DNA of 64,000 nucleotides, taken from Molossus alvarezi. Lineage: Eukaryota; Chordata; Mammalia; Chiroptera; Molossidae. The notes beneath the pieces were generated by a model that saw only the letters and a program-made list of their open reading frames with translations, did no database searches and was not told where the DNA came from. Location: contig CM073891.1 in assembly GCA_037176705.1 (NCBI GenBank), forward strand, positions 95,105,827 through 95,169,826. Reading direction: 5' to 3'. The position numbers and the translations under genes were made by a program. Shown here piece by piece: positions 58,218-64,000 of the stretch (position 1 is its first letter; each line of letters starts with the position of its first letter).

Positions 58218-58581
58218 CTGCACAGAGAGACAAAATCAAGTGAAATGCAAAATTCCCATGGCCCACAAGGAAGCCAAAACCCACACACAAATGGTGGCAG
58301 GCTGACGCAAGTGGAAAGAGTGTTAGCATCCTTTTGTTAAATACCATTGACACAGGCACTGTGTCAGTCACTGAAGGGTCAAAGACAGATAAAATAGCAT
58401 ATCTGCTCACAGTAAAATGTTACTACTTCCTTCACCTTTTCCAATGCTCCTCGAACTTTAATCTTATCATCTCTCTCCTTAATAACAAATATCCACAAGA
58501 AATGCTGGAGATATTCCAGTCTAATGTTTTATTCAGCATCATCTACTGCATGCCTATTAGAGGATTTTAAAAAAGAGGCAG

Positions 58582-58848
58582 TGCCCTGGCCAGTTTTGCT
58601 CAGTGGTTAGAGCGTCGGCCCACGGACCAAAGAGTCGCGGGTTAGATTCTGGTCAAGAGAACATACTTCAGTTGTGGTTCATCCCCAGCCCTGGTTGGGG
58701 TCATGCAGAAGGAAACCAGTCAATGTGTCCCTCTCACATCAATGTTTCTCTCTCCCTCCCTCCCACTCTATCTGAAGATAAATAGAAAAAAAAATCCTCA
58801 GGTGAGGATTAAAACTAACTAACTAAATAAATAAATAAATAAAAATAA
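58582..58848 (+). mobile_element. VES SINE
   Basis: Head TGCCCTGGCCAGTTTTGCTC, tail CCTCAGGTGAGGATTAAAAC followed by (AAAT)n. GAGGCAG flanks both sides. Confidence 0.9.
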
Positions 58849-59236
58849 AAATGAGGCAGCAACCACTTAACGCTGAAATTAATTACAGATCTCACTGTCA
58901 CCACTGTTACTTGGGACGCATTAGATAAGGGAACACCTGCCTCTTGGAGTAAAAGGCCCAGGCCCCTATCAAATGAATCTATCAGTGAACCAGAAAGCCA
59001 CGAGCTCAATTCTTAACTCACAGTCTAGAATTTCGACAGGTATACTGCCTTTCACTGGTTAGATGCAGGGTCAATCAACCCACACTAATTTCTGCTACTG
59101 ATAAAAAAAAAAAAACCTTTTATACGCAAAGAAAAAAGAAAGTTAACTTTATAGCAAACTCCACAAAAAAGAAATATAAGCTTCATAGGGCTACTGAGGC
59201 ACTGATCTTTTGTCCCCTATACGAACCCAAGTGTTG

Positions 59237-59486
59237 CCCTGGCCAGTTTTGCTCAGTGGTTAGAGCATCAGCCTGCGGTCCAGAGAGACACGGGTTCGGT
59301 TCCCGCTAAGGGCATGTACTTTGATTGCAGTTTGCCCCCCGCCCTGGTTGGGTCGTGCAAGTGGCAACCACTCGATGTGTCCCTTTCATGTTGATGTTTC
59401 TCTCTCCCTCTCTCCTTCTCTCCCTCCCACTCTATCTGAACAAAAAAAACGAAAAAAATGTCCTCGAGTGAGGATAAAAAAAAAGA
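59237..59486 (+). mobile_element. VES SINE; first of a stacked pair
   Basis: Head CCCTGGCCAGTTTTGCTCAG. Preceded by GAACCCAAGTGTTGC and followed by GAACCTAAGTGTTGC, after which the next SINE begins. Confidence 0.92.
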
Positions 59487-59501
59487 ACCTAAGTGTTGCT
59501 C

Positions 59502-59728
59502 AGCCAGTGTGGCTCAGTGGATTGAGTGTCATCCCATGGACTGAGAGGTCACAGTTCGATTCCCGGTCAGGGCACGTGCCTGGGTTGCAGGCTTGATCCC
59601 CAGTAGGGGGCACGCAGGAGGCAGCTGATAGATGTATATCTCTCACACAAATGTTTCTCTTTCTTTCTCCCTTCCTCTCTCTCTAAAAAAAAATAATAAT
59701 CAATAAAAATATTTGAAAAAAAAAAAAG
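59502..59728 (+). mobile_element. VES SINE, second head type; second of a stacked pair
   Basis: Head TCAGCCAGTGTGGCTCAGTG, ATTGAGTGTCATCCCATGGA. A third target copy, GAACCCAAGGGT, follows its A-tail. Confidence 0.9.
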
Positions 59729-59744
59729 AACCCAAGGGTCACCA

Positions 59745-59940
59745 TCTAGTGAGGTCTTTCCTGCCTCCTCTAGGCACAGCTGAGTGCCCGCCCTGCCAGT
59801 CCTTCACTCACATGTCCATTACAGCACCCTTCAGATAGCATCTTCCCAAAAAGACTGGATGTCTCAAGAATAAGGACCATGTTTCTTGGCTGTTTCTATA
59901 TCCCTAGTACCTACCATAACGCCCAGCATTAATAAATACT
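59745..59940 (+). repeat. L2-like LINE remnant
   Basis: GAATAAGGACCATGTTTCTT, ATATCCCTAGTACCTACCAT and AATAAATACTCAATATG follow the L2 3' end order. Confidence 0.65.
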
Positions 59941-60268
59941 CAATATGAAAAAACAGTTTTTAAAAATGGGGAAAAATATTTCTAATAGGCACAGTATCCT
60001 ATGTGTCCAATATGAAGAAATGGGTACTTCTCTCTGAATTGGAAAGAATTTTATCAATGGAATTTCCAGGGCCAGTACTGGGTTCAGTCTTAACACTTCC
60101 GTAAAAGTCTGCAGATAATATTTAGCTCTTCCAGGCTGTGAATAGCATGTTAACAGAGATAAACTGGAGGAGGAGGCGGCCAAGGCTGTATGAGTGAGTA
60201 GGCAGAAAAAGTGCCAGAAAAATTTAATATGATCTAGGAAAAGACATGCATTAAAAAAAAATAATGAG

Positions 60269-60542
60269 CCCTGGCCGGTTTGGCTCAGCGGTTGGAGCGT
60301 CCGCCTGCGGTCTGGAGAGACCCGGGTTCGGTTCCCGCTAAGGGCATATACCTCAGTTGCAGTTTGTCCCCGGCCCTGGTTGGTCCTGCAGGTGGCAGCC
60401 ACTCGATGTGTCCCTTTCACATCGATGTTTCCCTCTCTCTCTCTTCCTCTCTCTCCCTCCCACTCTATCTGTACAAAAAATGGAAAAATGTCCTCGGGTG
60501 AGGATAAAAAATAAAATAAAAAAATCTTAAAAAATAAAAATA
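60269..60542 (+). mobile_element. VES SINE, near-consensus; first of a stacked pair
   Basis: Head CCCTGGCCGGTTTGGCTCAG. AAAAAAATAATGA stands on both sides (ending about 60267 and about 60555). Confidence 0.92.
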
Positions 60543-60555
60543 AAAAAAATAATGA

Positions 60556-60665
60556 GACCTGGTCGGTTTGGCTCAGCAGTTGGAGCACTGGCCTACAGAC
60601 AGACCAGAGAATCCCAGGTTCGGTTCCCACCAGGGGCACATATAAAAAAAAATATTAAAAAAAAT
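60556..60665 (+). mobile_element. Head-only short SINE; second of a stacked pair
   Basis: Only the tRNA-like head is present, from ACCTGGTCGGTTTGGCTCAG to CCACCAGGGGCACATAT, followed directly by an A-rich tail. A further ATAATGA follows near 60672. The whole pyrimidine-rich body of VES is absent. Confidence 0.8.
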
Positions 60666-60944
60666 AAAAATAATGAAAACTGTGCTTATTAAGATCATTA
60701 ACTCTCAGCTAACATTAACAGACTAAGATAGAGATTGAAGCAAGTCAACTACAGACTATATTCTGAAAATATCAACCCAATACACCACTCACTCAAAAAG
60801 GGACAAAAGACATCACAGTAAAGCAAAATCCTACTTGAACTTGGAACATTCTATGCAATTCTAATTTCCCACTTTTAGAAAAACATACTGGAAATGGAGA
60901 ATGTACAAGAAGTATAATTGAATAGCAGAGCTTAAGGCACCTTA

Positions 60945-61085
60945 AGTGATTACTCTAGTTGAACCCACTAATTTTACAGATAAGAAACTAAAGCCCACTG
61001 TGGTTAAATGATTTGCCAAAAATCACCCAGCTGGTCCATGGCTTAGCTGGGATTAGATCCCTAATCTCCAGGAAGCAGTTCCATT
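60945..61085 (-). repeat. MIR-like remnant
   Basis: AATTTTACAGATAAGAAACT, ATCACCCAGCTGGTCCATGG and GGGATTAGATCCCTAATCTC follow the reverse MIR order. Confidence 0.65.
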
Positions 61086-61783
61086 TTCTTTCCATCATAA
61101 GGCCTTATGTACATCTTTTTGAGCTAAGTAAAACCCCAAAATGCTCAGGTCTCATCAGTTTGGAAAATAAGAAGATTTAGAATGTAGGTTAATAATCCAT
61201 GGATAGGCTCCAGAGAGCCCACAAACCCTCAGAAGTGGCATTTTTCTGAGGAGAGGTTTCATAGCTTTTGGCAAATAGCAAAGGAATCAAGAATCACAAT
61301 GAATTAAGAATTCACTGCTTTAAGAGAACAACTGCTATTGATGAAAGCAAAGATTATGAATAATAATATATTGAAATGAGGAGTGGTCAACCCTGGAAGC
61401 TCAAAGGAAATAGCTTTAGGGGAAAAAAATGTAAGGCAGCACTCCTGTTACACAGTTTTCTTTCTGACTGTTACCACTGCAACAAAGTTCCTACCAGCTT
61501 CCATCTCTAACAAACACAACTAAAAAAGATCCCAGTAAAGTCAAGCAATGTGGAATAATTAGTACCCATGAGATGCTATCACATTTGAAATTCAAAGAAC
61601 AACAAACGGAATTCATTACCCTAAAGTAAATAAGTAAGGGCTTAAAAAGCTTATACAAAATGAATTTGACCTCATGGAAGGCAATCTCAGAACATCCTTG
61701 CTGCTCCTATGAATCACAGAAGCCTGGGCTGAATATGAACCCCTGAAGGAGTCAGTGCCCATGGCAGTAGCTTCACTTTTTTA

Positions 61784-61996
<213 letters not shown>

Positions 61997-62974
61997 TCAG
62001 ACACTAACAAGAGTGGTTCCCTTGCTCATGACTACCCCCCCTTGTTCAGGAACAGCACCAACAGGGGTGGCCTCCAGTGCCCAGATTTCGGATAGATGAC
62101 TCTGCCCCTTGACTTTCCTATGTCAGTCAGATTCTACCCTCCCAGGAATTCAGAACTTGAACAAAGACCAGAAGTTGCAGATGCAGATTCACTTTGAAAC
62201 AGCAGTGCCCCAGCCAAGAGAAACTTCCAGGGAGCTAAAAATGTTCTATTACCTTGATCTGGGTGGTGGTTACATGGGATATAAGTATACATCCATATAC
62301 ATAAACATGTATCTGTAAATGTATATATATGCTCATATATATAAATATTAAAAATTTCACTGAATTGTACACTTAGATTAACGCACCTACAGAGTTTATT
62401 ATACTTTAAGAAGTTAAAAAAAAAATGGTAAGGTGTCCTCAGAGAAAAAACCCACAACCTCTTGCAGCGAAGGTCCCAGTACTGCCCAGAGTTTCACTCC
62501 CTCTTGAGGTTTGCTCTTGACAACTTTGACTCTGTGAGCCAACCTAACAAGAAATCTGCTTTTTCACTTAAATTGGACAAAGTTACTTTCCCTTATTACA
62601 AACAAAACACTCACAGAAGACTAATGAGAAAAGTAAAATATGTCTTTCTCTTCTTTCGATTAGCCATTTTCTCTTCCCTGTTGCTATGAAATCTAGGTTT
62701 TAGTTAAAATTTTACAAAAGTCATAAAATCCCTCAAGTGAAGAGATTAGAAAGTACAAATTGGTAGTTACAAAACAGTCATGTACAGCACAGAAATATTG
62801 TCAATAATATTGTAATAACTATGTATGGTGCCAGGTGGGTACTAGACTTATTGAGCAGATAACTTCGTAAATTATATAATTCTCTAATCACTATGCTCTA
62901 CACCTGAAACTAATATAAAATAATATTGAATGTCAACTGTAATTTTAAAAATATTTTAAAGAATTAAGAAACTT

Positions 62975-63185
62975 TGCCCCGGCCAGTGTGGCTCAGTGGA
63001 TTGAGCATCATCCCATGGACTGAGAGGTGCCAGTTCAATTCCCAGTCAGGGCACATGCCTGGGTTGTAGGCTCAATCCCCAGTAGGGGGCGTGCAGGAGG
63101 CAGGCCATCGATGTTTCTCTCTCACATCAATGTCTCTATCTCTCTCTCCCTTCCTCTCTCTAAAAAAATCAATATAAACATATTT
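62975..63185 (+). mobile_element. VES SINE, second head type
   Basis: Head CCCCGGCCAGTGTGGCTCAG, ATTGAGCATCATCCCATGGA and tail AAAAATCAATATAAACATAT. Confidence 0.9.
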
Positions 63186-63564
63186 AACAACAACATTTTT
63201 TTAAAGAAAATCCTTCAAAATAACTCAAAGACAAACATGGTAAAGTTTGTGGCTAAGTGCAGAAAAAATAAAACTACATATTTCTCTCCATGGGATTAAA
63301 AAATGTTGGAAGGAGATTTTGTTCTACTAAATTTCAACACAGTGTGCAGTCCTCATTTCCCCAGCTCTGCACAGCCTTCCAGGGGTAAGAACAAGTCCCA
63401 AATAAAAATCTATAATTTTACTTCTTTTAAACTCAGTTAACAACCTCATAAATGAGTCTATCTTATGGGGTAACTGAGGTCTTAGCTACATTACTTCTAA
63501 TTTGCCTCATCATGTACATAAATTTTCTTTCTTCCTTTCCTTTCCTAAGTTCTTTGTTAATTTA

Positions 63565-63781
63565 TTATGTTTTTAAATATATTATATTGATTTTTTAGAG
63601 AGAGAGGAAGGGAGAGAGGGAGAAAGATCAATGTAAGAGAGATACATCAATCAGCAGCCTCCTGCACGACCCCTGCTGGGGATCGAGCCTGCAACCTGTG
63701 CATGTGCCCTGACCAGGAATCGAACCAGGACATCTCAGTCCATGGGATGATGCTCAATCCACCGAGCCACACTGGCTGGGC
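63565..63781 (-). mobile_element. VES-related SINE, reverse, with target duplication
   Basis: ATTGATTTTTTAGAGAGAGA to GAGCCACACTGGCTGGGC. It is flanked by the perfect 17-bp repeat AGTTCTTTGTTAATTTA at 63548-63564 and 63782-63798. One of only two SINEs in sense with RBM28. Confidence 0.95.
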
Positions 63782-63807
63782 AGTTCTTTGTTAATTTAAA
63801 AGATGTA

Positions 63808-63902
63808 GCTCTGGCCAGTTTGGCTCTGTGGTTGGAACATCGGCCTGTGAATCAGAGTCCCGGGTTCAGTTCCCACTAGGGGCACATACCAAAAAAAAAA
63901 AA
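63808..63902 (+). mobile_element. Head-only short SINE with target duplication
   Basis: GCTCTGGCCAGTTTGGCTCT to CACTAGGGGCACATACC, then a pure A-tail. Perfect target duplication AAAAGATGTA at 63798-63807 and 63903-63912 shows that it integrated in this short form. Confidence 0.9.
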
Positions 63903-63912
63903 AAAAGATGTA

Positions 63913-64000
63913 TAAGGGCCCTGGCCAGTTTTGCTCAGTGGTTAGAGCGTCGGCCCGTGGACCAGAGAGTCCTGGGCTCAGTTCCCGCTAGGGGCATATA
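63913..64000 (+). mobile_element. VES SINE head, cut by the window edge
   Basis: GGCCCTGGCCAGTTTTGCTC to GCTAGGGGCATATA at the last base. It ends at the same point as the head-only copies, so it could be a third one or a full VES. Confidence 0.85.

Noticed and set aside
62100..62700. An RBM28 exon upstream of the RRM3 exon
   Set aside because: No - strand segment gives the start of RRM3 or the acidic linker between acceptor and donor sites; the open frames here are AT-rich chance frames.

Overview
The window is nuclear DNA from a bat, most probably a vespertilionid-like yangochiropteran. About forty short tRNA-derived SINEs of the VES type are scattered through it. They have a CCCTGGCC..GGCTCAG head, a pyrimidine-rich body and an A-rich tail. 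Old mammalian MIR, L2, L1M and MaLR-type LTR remnants are also present, and genes are split by GT-AG introns. No bacterial, phage or plasmid feature was seen.

Two protein genes are recognised, placed as in the human LEP-RBM28 region. On the + strand, LEP (leptin) contributes part of intron 1, the start of exon 2 with the ATG at 3756, intron 2, and the last coding exon (5353-5712), followed by the 3' UTR. The two coding pieces give a complete 167-residue precursor. On the - strand, ten consecutive coding exons of RBM28 (61919 down to 44161) give the last 419 or so residues: most of RRM3, all of RRM4 and the basic C-terminal tail. The amino-terminal half lies beyond the right edge. All ten exon phases join without a break.

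The roughly 36 kb between the genes has no recognisable protein gene of the host. It holds two dense CpG clusters (17.4-17.75 and 18.15-18.3 kb), an irregular ACTAAATACT minisatellite (23.8-24.2 kb), an old L1 cut up by later insertions (27.2-30.1 kb), and a layered insertion at 39.5-42.4 kb. In that last locus a 5'-truncated L1 with its own target duplication was entered by a SINE and by a complete-looking half-L1 (HAL1). The HAL1 has an intact 313-codon ORF1, no ORF2, a 15-bp target duplication, and about 140 bp of foreign 3' sequence inside the duplication, which is the mark of a 3' transduction.

The most striking pattern is retrotransposon behaviour. SINEs are repeatedly stacked on the same duplicated target at four places. 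Two or three very short copies consist of the tRNA-like head plus an A-tail. One SINE has carried along 3' flanking DNA. SINEs inside RBM28 are almost all antisense to the gene. In the genes themselves, LEP has lost the tandem splice acceptor known at human codon 49 and carries an Asp-Asp in place of Gly-Gly, while RBM28 has a tandem acceptor of its own.
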